Shown piece after piece: positions 11,242-19,938 of a stretch of DNA of 64,000 nucleotides; position 1 is the first letter of the stretch, and each line of letters opens with the position of its first letter. The stretch lies in NCBI RefSeq assembly GCF_024347675.1, contig NZ_AP024882.1:1054001-1118000 (forward strand), read 5' to 3'. This DNA comes from Vibrio ishigakensis. GTDB taxonomy: Bacteria; Pseudomonadota; Gammaproteobacteria; Enterobacterales; Vibrionaceae. The notes under the pieces are model-generated. The model was not told where the DNA came from. It saw only the letters and a list, made by a program, of their open reading frames with translations, and did no database searches. Made by a program: the position numbers and the translations under genes.

Positions 11242-12811
11242 GCTGTGCCTCCTTGGCAAGTTGGTTTTGATGTAAAAAGGTGCTTCTGAAGGTATCCGGA
11301 GCATCCAAACCTAGAAGACTCGCGAGTTGATTCAGGTGTGCGTGAACAGCCTCTTTGGAGGCAGGGAAAACCTGCTCACTTCCTAGATGTTCACCAAATT
11401 CACTGTGTCCCATCAAACGGTCAATCTGCTGTGTGGTGAGGGCAGGGAAGTTCGCCGTCAGCGCCATTTGTGCAAAGGAATGACGGAGTTGATAAGGAAC
11501 CACGTTTGGATTGGCAGAGAAAGACTGTATGGCCGTGCGAAGCGTTTTTGCGTTGAGGTTTACCGCGTTGATATCCTCATCGAGCAAGTACCACAGAGAG
11601 TTCGTCTTTGGTTTTAAAGACAGGTGCAGGGTAATGATGTGCTGAACCGCAAGGTATTCTTTTAACGCATGAGAAAAAAAGTCACAAAGCCAAACTGTGC
11701 GATAGCGCCCTTTGTCGCGCACCATGGCATGGCGACAGTCAAAACACTGGCTAGCCTCTATTGAAATGGCGTGCGTGGGTCTCACGCCCGTCAGTATTAA
11801 AAACTGAAACGTGATTTGGTAGGTGCGCAGATTGTAATAGTGTCTAAGTGACTCCTTCGTCCAGGTATCGCAGTGGGCCTCACGCACCGCATCAGACAGA
11901 GAATGAAAAAACTGTCTGACTTCATCAACAGAGAGTGCCCTATCTGAACCGACATAAATGGGCTCAGCAGGTACATGAGTGTAAGTCCCGTTTTGTTGAC
12001 GTCTCTCAAGTTGGGGAATGCTCCCCGATTGCATCAGGTATTGAGGGCGCTTTACGCGTTGCTCGAACTGAAAAGGGAAGTAACCTTTCAGCTCATGCAA
12101 ACGGATAGCATCCACCAAACGCTTTACATAGCGATTGTGGGCTTCAAATATCTTAAAGCGTATTTTGTCACTGCCCTCTCTTTGGTATGCCTTAGCGCTA
12201 TGATGATGGTCTTGATGGCGCGTTAGCATCACACTTTTGGCAATCGTGGAAAGCTTGGGATCGCTCTGCCCCATATGAAGCCAGTAACGAAACAAACGAT
12301 CTTTTCGCACGCGAGCATGAGAAGAGAGCTTACCCAGAGTTTTCCATTTACGACCAAGGTCTTCACAAAGCGCTTTGTGTTGCTTTTCCGTTAGTAACGG
12401 CGAAGAAGAGCCCGACGGAAGAGCGTCAATGAACAGAGAAATGAAAGCGTCAGGTATAGGTTGCCAAAGATACTCAACAGCGCCTTTCACTAGATACGCA
12501 TTCGCATACTCAATCCAACTGATGTTGTTCATGCGTACCGGTCTAAGAGCGTGGGGTTGGCATTCTGAGTTGCCAGTAACGCGCTTAAGTCTGGGCAAGT
12601 TGCCTATCGCTTCTATGTCTAACAACTCATGGGTCATCCACCAAATAAGAAAGCAGGCAACCTTACGTTTGCGAACGGTCTCTGAATCACCTTTGCGATG
12701 AATACGATGCAGCGCAATCGCAAGTGTCGTCGCGATGAGCTGTGCATCGGGCGCAACCCCGCCACTGTTATTCGCTCGATTTCGTTTTTGTTGTGCAGTG
12801 AATTTGCTCAT
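11231..12811 (-). CDS. Tyrosine-recombinase-fold protein lacking the nucleophile
   Basis: A 526-residue protein with the recombinase fold signatures ILTGVRPTHAISIEAS (first Arg), VPYQLRHSFAQMAL (second Arg) and DRLMGHSEFG (His). The first His of the HxxR box is replaced by Tyr (YQLR) and there is no Tyr at the nucleophile position (GSEQVFP, with Phe). It is probably catalytically dead and structural, like the recombinase-fold partner of Vibrio SE elements. The ATG at 12811 has GGAGG six bases upstream. It is the first gene of the three-gene minus-strand operon. About 90 bases upstream lies the right-hand 19-bp repeat. Confidence 0.7.
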   Translation of the reverse strand: MSKFTAQQKRNRANNSGGVAPDAQLIATTLAIALHRIHRKGDSETVRKRKVACFLIWWMTHELLDIEAIGNLPRLKRVTGNSECQPHALRPVRMNNISWIEYANAYLVKGAVEYLWQPIPDAFISLFIDALPSGSSSPLLTEKQHKALCEDLGRKWKTLGKLSSHARVRKDRLFRYWLHMGQSDPKLSTIAKSVMLTRHQDHHHSAKAYQREGSDKIRFKIFEAHNRYVKRLVDAIRLHELKGYFPFQFEQRVKRPQYLMQSGSIPQLERRQQNGTYTHVPAEPIYVGSDRALSVDEVRQFFHSLSDAVREAHCDTWTKESLRHYYNLRTYQITFQFLILTGVRPTHAISIEASQCFDCRHAMVRDKGRYRTVWLCDFFSHALKEYLAVQHIITLHLSLKPKTNSLWYLLDEDINAVNLNAKTLRTAIQSFSANPNVVPYQLRHSFAQMALTANFPALTTQQIDRLMGHSEFGEHLGSEQVFPASKEAVHAHLNQLASLLGLDAPDTFRSTFLHQNQLAKEAQHDI

Positions 12812-12843
12812 TACACCCTCCTTGGTCAGCTGATAGAGTTCGT

Positions 12844-12918
12844 GACCTCCCCAAAGTCGTGGAATCTTTGAGGGAGGTCTATTTCCAAAATATCAGCGAA
12901 TTTTTATTTCCAAAATCG
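12844..12918 (-). repeat. Right end of nested element: hairpin, partial and full repeat
   Basis: The perfect 19-bp repeat is at 12900-12918. A shorter copy of its core, TATTTCCAAAAT, is at 12880-12891, 25 bases away. Just inside, GACCTCCCCAAAG (12844-12856) faces CTTTGAGGGAGGTC (12866-12879), an imperfect 13-bp inverted repeat. So one end has two recombinase-like motifs and a hairpin while the other has one, an asymmetry that could set strand or orientation of recombination. The promoter of the recombinase operon must also lie here. Confidence 0.6.
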
Positions 12919-13417
12919 GGGTAAAGTGAGCTTGTAGGGATGGTGCTATGAGGTCTTAAGCCTTGTGGTATATGGCTTTGTTATGTATTGGGTTGGCGAT
13001 TTATATTAGGATTTAAGTTGGTTATATAAAAATTATTTTTAGAACAATTCGAATTTTTTCTCAGATTTGTTCGAATCTCTACTGGGATAACTATGGGTGT
13101 TGTAACTTGTACTTAACCAAAGGAAGTGGGAGTAATGGATAAGCTTCCGGAAAAGTTTCTGAGTTTTGAAAACTTGACCAACTTAGTTTGCTTAATTGAC
13201 TTGTGACTTTAGTTAAAGAGGTGAAGCGAATAGGTCACTCTCAAATCCGTGTTGCCTGTAGAGGATAGATTAAGGTCGACTTGCTCAGTGGTCACACATT
13301 TGGTGATGGGATTTGTGGGTTGTTCTTGGACAAACTTTGTTAGTTATATTACTCAATTAGGATGTAACGGACTAATTGAGATACGTGACAGTAAAGCCTT
13401 GCTGAGGTGCGCCTAAC
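12919..13417. other. Non-coding stretch beside element end
   Basis: No plausible gene. It contains GGCTTTGTTATG near 12975, which on the minus strand reads like the start of a Vibrio attC (CATAACAAAGCC), and two copies of TTCGAAT (about 13047 and 13072). Otherwise AT-rich filler. Confidence 0.4.
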
Positions 13418-13509
13418 ACCATGAAAAAAGGAAAGTCATCATAATCTCAAGGCTCAATCGAACCACAAATGATGAAGTTTAGCCGTCACTCTTAAGCATT
13501 TTGTTAGGT
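13418..13509 (-). repeat. Integron attC-like site
   Basis: On the minus strand the stop codon of the neighbouring gene lies in ACCTAAC (13509-13503), which fits the RYYYAAC core, and GTTAGGC (13424-13418) fits GTTRRRY, 92 bases apart end to end. The following AAAATGCTTAAGAGTGACGG resembles the start of Vibrio attC repeats. The inside is only weakly self-complementary (TCATCAT with ATGATGA), so this is a degenerate or doubtful site. Confidence 0.4.
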
Positions 13510-13965
13510 ATTTTTGATGTTAAGTTCTTTTTTACCAATTTCTTTGATTTTCTTTGTACACTCATCCACAGCTCCCCACTGCTCATCGAGGTGCTCGAAC
13601 CAAGTATTAGCATTGCGAGCCTTGGATAGGGCTTTGTCCATATCTTGAACAGCATCCAACACTTCCGGAGACACTATGAACGACGAGGTTTCCGCTATTC
13701 TAGATATGTTTCGTCTCGCTTCTTTAAACTCAGACCAAAGTTGCTCGCTATATTCCTCACTCAACTGTCGTTGTTCAATTTCAGCATCAAAATGCTCTCC
13801 GGAACGCCACTTCATATCGTGAAGAGCTTCGATCAAGTTTGTATAAGCGTCCGCTTTTCTTTCCCACCACTTTTCATTCCGAAAACGACGGTTGGCTAAC
13901 CAAGCAGCGAGAAACGCGGCACTAACTGAGATTAGTATCTGGACGACTAATTTAGCTATTTCCAT
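13504..13965 (-). CDS. Cassette-like membrane-anchored hypothetical protein
   Basis: I do not recognise the family. The 153-residue product from the ATG at 13965 has one N-terminal membrane segment (KLVVQILISVSAAFLAAWLA), then a charged, helical cytoplasmic domain starting NRRFRNEKWWERKADAYTNL. Its stop codon lies inside an attC-like core, the arrangement seen in integron gene cassettes. In-frame ATGs further upstream (14004) would put extra residues before the membrane helix and have no better ribosome site. No neighbour suggests a job. Confidence 0.55.
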   Translation of the reverse strand: MEIAKLVVQILISVSAAFLAAWLANRRFRNEKWWERKADAYTNLIEALHDMKWRSGEHFDAEIEQRQLSEEYSEQLWSEFKEARRNISRIAETSSFIVSPEVLDAVQDMDKALSKARNANTWFEHLDEQWGAVDECTKKIKEIGKKELNIKNT

Positions 13966-14300
13966 TTTTATAAAATCCAAACTTGAATGAATACCTAGCG
14001 ACATATTAAAGCGTGAGCAACGATACCACAAAACTCAATTATGCTACTGTAAACACAAAGCTCAACGATGGAACGGAAAATACGAAGAGCTGGAATTTAC
14101 TCCCAAAGGCTTTGTTATACCTTTATATTCCTCGAGAACAACTCCTCAAAAAAGCTGCTAAAAACCTCTGAGCAGTAAGCAACAACCCCTTTTCCAAGCG
14201 CTATTTTATTATACTGGGCTAGTGATAGATGAGGACAAGAATTTACATATCCCATTAACGCCTGATTACCGGTTGGGACTGCACCATCGGCGTGAACTAG
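13966..14300. other. Non-coding stretch with attC-like motif
   Basis: Contains GGCTTTGTTATAC (14108-14120 region), on the minus strand GTATAACAAAGCC, again resembling the start of a Vibrio attC. ATTAACGCC and GGCGTGAACTAGTTAAT at about 14254-14313 form a rough inverted pair. No gene seen. Confidence 0.35.
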
Positions 14301-14756
14301 TTAATTTCTAATCTGTTGAATTAGTTGGATTTCACACCAAGTTTTATGTTCCTCTGGGAAATCAATTTTTGCTACTTTAGTTAAGTAAACTTGTGATCTC
14401 TTGAGGATATCATTTTCACCAAAATCAGATAGCAAGATTTCCGTATTTGTTAATCTTGTATATAGATGACAAAGGCTATTTAAGTGCTTTTCAAGTACAG
14501 AGTAAATGCTGATCACACCAGACTTTCGCTGAATATCAGGGTAAATTTCCCCGAGTTCCCTATACTCATAATGCCTATCTTCAAAAAAATTAGCTCTTTC
14601 ATAAGGATCTCAATCTTTTGTCATGTCATTATGCGCTTTGCGCAGTTCTAAAACTTCCTGCTCGAGAAGATCCTCTACTTTTTGGGCATGAAACTTATAG
14701 TGTTGAAGTTCAAAAATAACGCTACTCTGTGCAAATGATAAGAATATTGAATCCAC
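14301..14756 (-). pseudogene. Small hypothetical gene broken by in-frame TGA
   Basis: A minus-strand frame starts at GTG 14756 behind AGGAG (6-base spacing) and runs to 14301, 151 codons, interrupted only by TGA at 14610-14612 (codon 49), in NDMTKD-stop-DPYERANFF. TGG to TGA would restore Trp. The downstream part alone looks like a 71-residue ORF starting at an internal GTG, but the upstream start has the only good ribosome site. Family unknown; no membrane segment. GTTAGGT lies about 75 bases upstream on the same strand, as in an integron cassette. Confidence 0.6.
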
Positions 14757-15216
14757 GCAACTCTCCTGAAAATATAGCATTGTTAATAGTAGGTCTACTC
14801 GTAACTCTGTTTTCCTAAACGCTATTTAACCTAACATAAATCATTAAAGTATAATGCATATATTTCATACCCATTCTTCAAATAAAGCGATTGGATGTGC
14901 TACCTTCGGAATACAAGCAATTTATTCATACTCAAACTGAATTCAGCTCACTAAGTGGTATAAATAAACATAGCAAGGTACGGGCAGGCCTTGTCGTATG
15001 CAATACATTATTATTTATATGTGAAAACTAGCTGACTATCTAAGATGTATTCAAGAGTGGATCAATTTTGGGGGTATTTCTAAGTTATGAAGTGTCCACT
15101 ATGAAGGCTCTAGATAATTCTGTTTTACTAGGAAGAACAGAATGACTTGGTAGCAACAATAAGGTGTACGGCTACTGAAAAGGCCAGATTGTAGTTAACA
15201 ATCCAAAGTAAAAAAA
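14757..15216. other. Non-coding stretch
   Basis: No gene seen. It holds ATTCTGTT (15117-15124) and AACAGAAT (15136-15143), an 8-bp hairpin about 75 bases beyond the HNH gene stop; no T-run follows on the minus strand. Confidence 0.4.
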
Positions 15217-16104
15217 CTAAATTTCAAAGAACTCATCTGAATTAGCTAGACACTGGTACATGACCTTTTTCCAGTGGTTATGAAACTGACCTGAATCTAT
15301 CAGCGGCTGAAGATTTGCCTCAATAAAAGCATTTTTGATAGCTAGTGGAGTTGCATTGGGGTCAAACTTAAGAATCATGCTCCTGAAAGCATTCTTCTGT
15401 ACGATTACTTCACTGAGGTGTTTACCAGCTTCAAGTCGATACCGACTCGCTAAATCTAGATTATTGAAGTGGTTGTGTGCTCTGTCTTTATCTGCTTGAC
15501 TCCACGTCGCAGGACAACTTACGTGGTAACTAAGTGCTCCTTCATTCCTATCAAGAAACTCAGCGAATACCCATTGCTCCTGAAAAAATATGTCTTTATC
15601 AACATAAGGATGAATCGCTTGTTCTTCTTCAGTAGTAGCGTAATTTTGCCCTTTTTCCCCCATATTACAGTCGCGACAAGATGGCACGAGATTAAGAGGC
15701 ATAATAGAGAATTCAGGGAAGTGAGCCTTAGGTAAAAAGTGGTCAAGATTCTTGGTGTGTCCGATATCACCACAAAACGGACATCTCTCCCCAGAGGATA
15801 CCATTAGCTCATCATAGAAACGCCTAGCGGGCTTATCTTTGTTTCTTAGATTGTTTTCATACAAGTTAACTAGCTTTCGCTTCGTCAAATTCCCTATAAC
15901 TTGAGTATCATTAGTCAGCGGAGTCGTTTTCGGGTATTGAAATAAATTGCCTGCTAAACTAAGTCTCTTGTACTGAGTCTCCTTTAAGAGAAACGTTGGA
16001 AAGTGATCAACAAAGTTGGCTTTTACGTGGGCCTGATACATACCATCTGAACACTTATCTAACATTTCAATAAAAGTTATGGCTTGGGATTGTAGTTTTT
16101 TCAC
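15217..16104 (-). CDS. HNH endonuclease, PtuB-like (Septu-type defence)
   Basis: A 295-residue protein with a zinc-supported HNH nuclease core in the middle: CPFCGDIGH, then DHFLPKAHFPEFS, then NLVPSCRDCNMGEKG. In Septu-type anti-phage systems an ATPase (PtuA) partners an HNH nuclease (PtuB) to degrade nucleic acid on infection. The GTG start at 16104 overlaps the TGA of the upstream ATPase (GTGA), so the two are translated together. The gene itself is intact, but the ATPase is frameshifted. Other ATPase/HNH pairs, such as those with retrons, are possible; no reverse transcriptase is near. Confidence 0.75.
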   Translation of the reverse strand: MKKLQSQAITFIEMLDKCSDGMYQAHVKANFVDHFPTFLLKETQYKRLSLAGNLFQYPKTTPLTNDTQVIGNLTKRKLVNLYENNLRNKDKPARRFYDELMVSSGERCPFCGDIGHTKNLDHFLPKAHFPEFSIMPLNLVPSCRDCNMGEKGQNYATTEEEQAIHPYVDKDIFFQEQWVFAEFLDRNEGALSYHVSCPATWSQADKDRAHNHFNNLDLASRYRLEAGKHLSEVIVQKNAFRSMILKFDPNATPLAIKNAFIEANLQPLIDSGQFHNHWKKVMYQCLANSDEFFEI

Positions 16105-17680
16105 TGAGTCTTACCTGAGTCTCTATTGAGAACCATAGCTTTCAATACAGTCCTTCCTTCTAAACCAATTTGGCTACCGTATTGGGTTAAAATATCTTCA
16201 TAAGAGAGGCCTGACTCAACAGATTTAGCTAATAAAGAATGATACCCAGAACTTTCAACCTCCAAAGAAAACACTTCTCGAGTTAGTACTCCTAGATTTT
16301 CACCGAATGTTTCTATATCGGGCCGCTTTACAGTTATAGCCTCCCGTGAACGTATTACCTTCCAAACACAAGATTTAGGCACTTCTTGTAAAACAACTGG
16401 TGAGTGCGTTGCTATTATTGCTACACCATTTTTTGCATAGAGTAGATCACTTAAAGTCCGCAGAAAAGCAGCCAACAATGGAGGGTGAAGATGACCTTCT
16501 GGCTCGTCAAGCAACACTAGAGATTTTTCACCAACTGTATCTACTAACCTTGTGACAGTAAATAGAACAATGGCGTGTCCAGAGCTCATTCGCGATAAAT
16601 ATTTTTGAATATCCTGGTAAAACAAATCTCGGAACTCATCGCTATCAACTTGGGCATCTATAGTATTGTCTTTGAGGGAAATATATCTTGTATTCAGGAT
16701 GCTTAGGCCCATATTTGAGAAGTTTTGGTCACAACTTAACTTTTCAATAGCCTCAAGCCATCTCTCTTTTTTGCTTTCTGTTCTCAAGCAACCAATAAGA
16801 GCTGATACAAACTCTAAGCGAAGATCATCTAGAGAGCTCAAAACCTGATTATTTTTTTTGTCTCTCAATCCGATGTAAAAATATTTTGTACCTTTGGCCG
16901 GGTCAGGTTGCTCTTTTGGTGGAGAAAAAGGGTCAAAAGCACTAAATGAGACTGATACTAAAGAGCGAAAATAACCAGTTGGAATCCGGGATTCATTAAA
17001 ATCGTTGCTCTCGGTAAAAAAATGTTCTCATTATCTGGCTTTGTAATGGCCTCTATCATGTCATTTAAGATGGTTGTTTTTCCACAACCATTTCGACCAA
17101 TAAAGGCGTGTATATTTGTACTGGGAGCGGAATTAACCGTTACTTCAAAAGGTATTTTCAGGTCGCAAAATCCGTCTACCCCATTACGTATAAAGTTAAA
17201 ATCGAAATCTGAAAGCTCTGCAAACCCCTCTAATACCCTAGCGAACTGGCCATGAACCTCTGACAAACTTACGCCACGAAATAAGGAGATATTTAATACT
17301 GATTCATCTTCAATATCAGGTAGCCTATTAGGTAAATGAACGATATCCTGCAAGGAATTTAGAATATATTTTTTTAGAGCACCATCTAACTTATTCAGAC
17401 TTTTGTAATACTCTACATTTGTCCCGACAGAAAAATATTTCTCAGTGAGCGTAGAAAAATTTTTTCCCAATGTAGAGTATGTACTAGTGCTTATAGTTTG
17501 GCCTTTGAAGGCGATTTTTACATTGCCAATGTCATGTGACGTACCGTTCTGATCGAATACTGTCATGTAAAACATTGTTATAAACGAATAATCATTCCAA
17601 TAATCCACTTGTAGGTAAGCGGTGCTTATACTGGAGGAAGGTAAGTGTACATTTTTATCCAAGACTACGAATTTAATCAT
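16101..17680 (-). pseudogene. SMC/ABC-like ATPase, PtuA-like, frameshifted at a 7-base homopolymer
   Basis: The two halves form one ATPase. The N-terminal part (17680 to about 17016) carries Walker A, FIGRNGCGKTTILNDMI. The C-terminal part carries the signature MSSGH, Walker B LVLLDEPEGHLHP and the ATHSPVVLQE switch. The frame changes at an A7 run (17016-17022; T7 on the coding strand). With eight T the frame reads NIFFTESNDFNESRIPTGYF and continues smoothly into the second half, giving about 526 residues, a normal length. So one base is missing, unless the run slips during transcription or translation. The ATG at 17680 begins the protein. Confidence 0.75.
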
Positions 17681-18078
17681 CGCATCTCACCATTAAATGT
17701 GATGATGAAAGCACTAACACGCTGCTCAGTGAGTCGCGGAATATTCATTTTGCGTTGAAGGAGTCTGAGCCGCTTAGTCATTTTATTAATAACTCTTTTC
17801 TATTCGATTCTTTCATGCTTGATGTCATTAGCACATATTACATTAAGTAGTCTGATACTAACTTGAGCTAGCTCTTAGAATAGCCCTATCGATTAGAGTG
17901 GTTACTTTGAGGTCTTTCTTTGAATCGCTGCCCCAAAAGCTATTTCTGATGATTAGAAGTACTTAGTCTAGCTAGACCACCTAAAACGTTTTTGGGAAAA
18001 GTGACTCAGTCTGTGAAGAGGTAACTATTCTCGGGCGCGAACTTTGTATGGAGTAATTATAAATTTGTATGTTCCAAA
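17681..18078. other. Non-coding stretch upstream of defence pair
   Basis: Presumed promoter region of the ATPase gene plus AT-rich sequence; no further gene or repeat was recognised. Confidence 0.4.
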
Positions 18079-18297
18079 CTAAGTTCTGGGTTGAGGTAGC
18101 AACTCCACCAAATCACATTTTAATGCGTTGGCTAACTGATAAGCCTTATCGAGTGTAATGTTCACCTCTCCACGCTCGATACGCCCTACATAACTCCTGT
18201 CGATCTCGGCTAGTAAGGCGAGGTTATCTTGAGAGATCCCTTTCTCTTTTCTGATCTTGCGAAGGTTGGCACCAAATTGCTTTGCTAAGTCATTCAT
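18079..18297 (-). CDS. Xre-family transcriptional regulator
   Basis: A 72-residue protein that is almost entirely a helix-turn-helix domain: LRKIRKEKGISQDNLALLAEIDRSYVGRIERGEVNITLDKAYQLA, the Cro/C1 pattern also seen in controller (C) proteins of restriction systems. It is transcribed away from the winged-helix gene at 18399. A perfect 14-bp palindrome (18352-18365) in the shared promoter is the likely operator, so it probably controls itself and the divergent gene. Confidence 0.88.
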   Translation of the reverse strand: MNDLAKQFGANLRKIRKEKGISQDNLALLAEIDRSYVGRIERGEVNITLDKAYQLANALKCDLVELLPQPRT

Positions 18298-18351
18298 TTA
18301 AAATAGCTCTTCAAATGAAATGACTATCCGATGTTGATGCTTATATATCCA

Positions 18352-18365
18352 CGGATTATAATCCG
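18352..18365. promoter_or_regulatory. Palindromic operator in divergent promoter
   Basis: CGGATTATAATCCG is a perfect 14-bp palindrome in the 101-bp gap between the divergent xre and winged-helix genes. Its AT-rich centre could overlap a -10 element. It fits a dimeric Xre repressor site by size and place. Confidence 0.6.
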
Positions 18366-18398
18366 CATTTAATGTTCAATACTTAGGCCGAAACTACT

Positions 18399-18914
18399 AT
18401 GAACTATCAGATTTTTTCCGATATCTACAGAGTTATCTCTCCGTCCAACATGGTCGACTTTGGTGCCTCTGATGTGAGAGTTCGTATCGCGAGTGGCATT
18501 TCCGCAACCTCAAAAGAAGCTCAAGCACTAAGGGTGCGAATAGCGAGGCAATTAAAGCGCTTGGAAGAGCATGGGCTAGTAGAAAGCCGAATGTACAGCC
18601 GTATTCGTGTTTATTCCAAGACAGAAGCTTTTTACAAGGCCAGCTTCGAATTAGTTGAGTGGACCCCACCAAAACCTCGCAACAAATACAAATCTCATTA
18701 CTTATCGCTTAAGAAAGAGCTCAAGTATGTGGCTGCACAACTGAAAGAAAAACAGTCTGAAGCATCAGAGTATCGGAAGCTCATGCAACGATCTGAAGAG
18801 CTATCAGAGGTGATAAGGCCTTTATTTACAGAAACCACAGAGTCAATAGACAGGTTGAAAGCCAAAACTGCTGCCCTCAACAACACAATCAAGCTTCTTA
18901 AGTTGCGTGTGTAG
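18399..18914 (+). CDS. Winged-helix DNA-binding protein with coiled-coil tail
   Basis: The 171-residue product starts with a winged-helix-like region (residues about 10-70, including VRIARQLKRLEEHGLVESRM, the recognition helix and wing) and ends in a long heptad-rich helix from about residue 100 (KKELKYVAAQLKEKQSEASEY onward). It is probably a dimeric transcription factor. It is divergent from an Xre gene across a palindromic operator. The ribosome site is weak. I do not recognise a named family. Confidence 0.6.
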   Translation: MNYQIFSDIYRVISPSNMVDFGASDVRVRIASGISATSKEAQALRVRIARQLKRLEEHGLVESRMYSRIRVYSKTEAFYKASFELVEWTPPKPRNKYKSHYLSLKKELKYVAAQLKEKQSEASEYRKLMQRSEELSEVIRPLFTETTESIDRLKAKTAALNNTIKLLKLRV

Positions 18915-19064
18915 TTAGGGGAATAGGAACAAGTTCTGCTTAGAGCAATGCAACGCAATCAGTTTGGTGTCGGGTCAACGTTTGTAGTGCGTCCCAGTGT
19001 GGAGTTTGGAAATATAGAACGTGCGATACCATCGAGATGAGACTTTACTACGGGAGTGTGAGTG

Positions 19065-19268
19065 ATGCTTAAACAAGCTTTGTCGATGGGATTTGCTTTT
19101 GGTGTGGTGCTGGTGGTACTGACACCAGATTCACCGAGTTGGTTGGAAGTTCTGGCTTGGGTATTCTTGCTTTGTGTATTTCTACTGGCGATTGCTACCT
19201 TGAACGCCCCAAAGATTTCAAACTGGTGTGATGAGCAACTTCAAAAACTCCAAAGCCGAAAGAAGTGA
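19065..19268 (+). CDS. Small two-helix membrane protein
   Basis: A protein of 67 residues with two hydrophobic segments (MGFAFGVVLVVLT and VLAWVFLLCVFLLAIATL) and a basic C-terminal tail (LQKLQSRKK). GGGAG lies about nine bases before the ATG at 19065; a GTG one codon earlier is also possible. Function unknown. It could be a phage- or island-encoded membrane peptide. Confidence 0.5.
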   Translation: MLKQALSMGFAFGVVLVVLTPDSPSWLEVLAWVFLLCVFLLAIATLNAPKISNWCDEQLQKLQSRKK

Positions 19269-19938
19269 AGTTAGTAAATGCTTCGAGTTTTGGCCTTATT
19301 CGTATCACTATGTGGTTAGTGATTCTCAGAGCAGTTCTAACTGGCGGTCGTAATATATACTCTATCGCGTATAAACCTTCCTTTATACGCGATAGAGTAT
19401 AAAGGCAGAGTCAGTTACCACTCCAGCAGCTTGCGAACTACATGACGTATTAACTTAATGTGAAATCAAGCTCTCAACTAAGCATTAATAACAAGGAGGT
19501 ACGTCAGGTCCAGTCTCTGACCTTGGATATGAAAAGCCTTTGGCTGATTTACTCGTTCTCTAAAGACTTCATCTCGCTAATGTAAATTTTATTACAGTAA
19601 CTATTTTTACAGTAGCGTCATTCAGATCACTAGTGCGAGAGTAGTACGAACAACGCGCGGTACTTGTAGGTACAAAAAGGGACAAGGCTTCTGGAAGTTC
19701 AGGAAGGAGTGATGCGATTAGGATGCCCATTCACATCATTTTTTGATTTGATTAGCTGGTAGATTTGCATCACTCAGGTCCTTGAGAAGTAGTCAAAACT
19801 GTCTCAAAACAACGATTTCAGAGGAAAAAGTGTCTCACCCCATTTTAGAGGTCGTCAATTAATTCAATTTAATCAACCAGTTACAGTAATACGTAAAACC
19901 GCTTCCAATACCCCTAACTATTTTGAGCAGAGCCTGAC
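19269..19938. other. Non-coding stretch with a long perfect hairpin
   Basis: No gene seen in 670 bases. The notable feature is the palindrome at 19356-19401, listed separately. Confidence 0.5.
19356..19401. repeat. Perfect 20-bp inverted repeat, 6-base loop
   Basis: TATACTCTATCGCGTATAAA (19356-19375), loop CCTTCC, then the exact reverse complement (19382-19401). No T-run follows on either strand, so it is not a standard terminator. It may be a replication, recombination or protein-binding site. Confidence 0.75.

Larger units (their letters stand above)
7095..12918. mobile_element. 5.8-kb recombinase element (three minus-strand genes) with direct-repeat ends
   Basis: Three tightly packed minus-strand genes (a recombinase-fold protein lacking the nucleophile, a 957-codon tyrosine recombinase now broken, and a possible clamp-like protein) fill the space between two perfect 19-bp direct repeats. 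Gene content resembles the strand-biased circularizing integrative elements (SEs) described in Vibrio, which share four genes of which two have a full R-H-R-Y set. I rely on memory for this comparison. The neighbouring integrase at 5731 could be the fourth gene or an unrelated island integrase. Confidence 0.65.
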
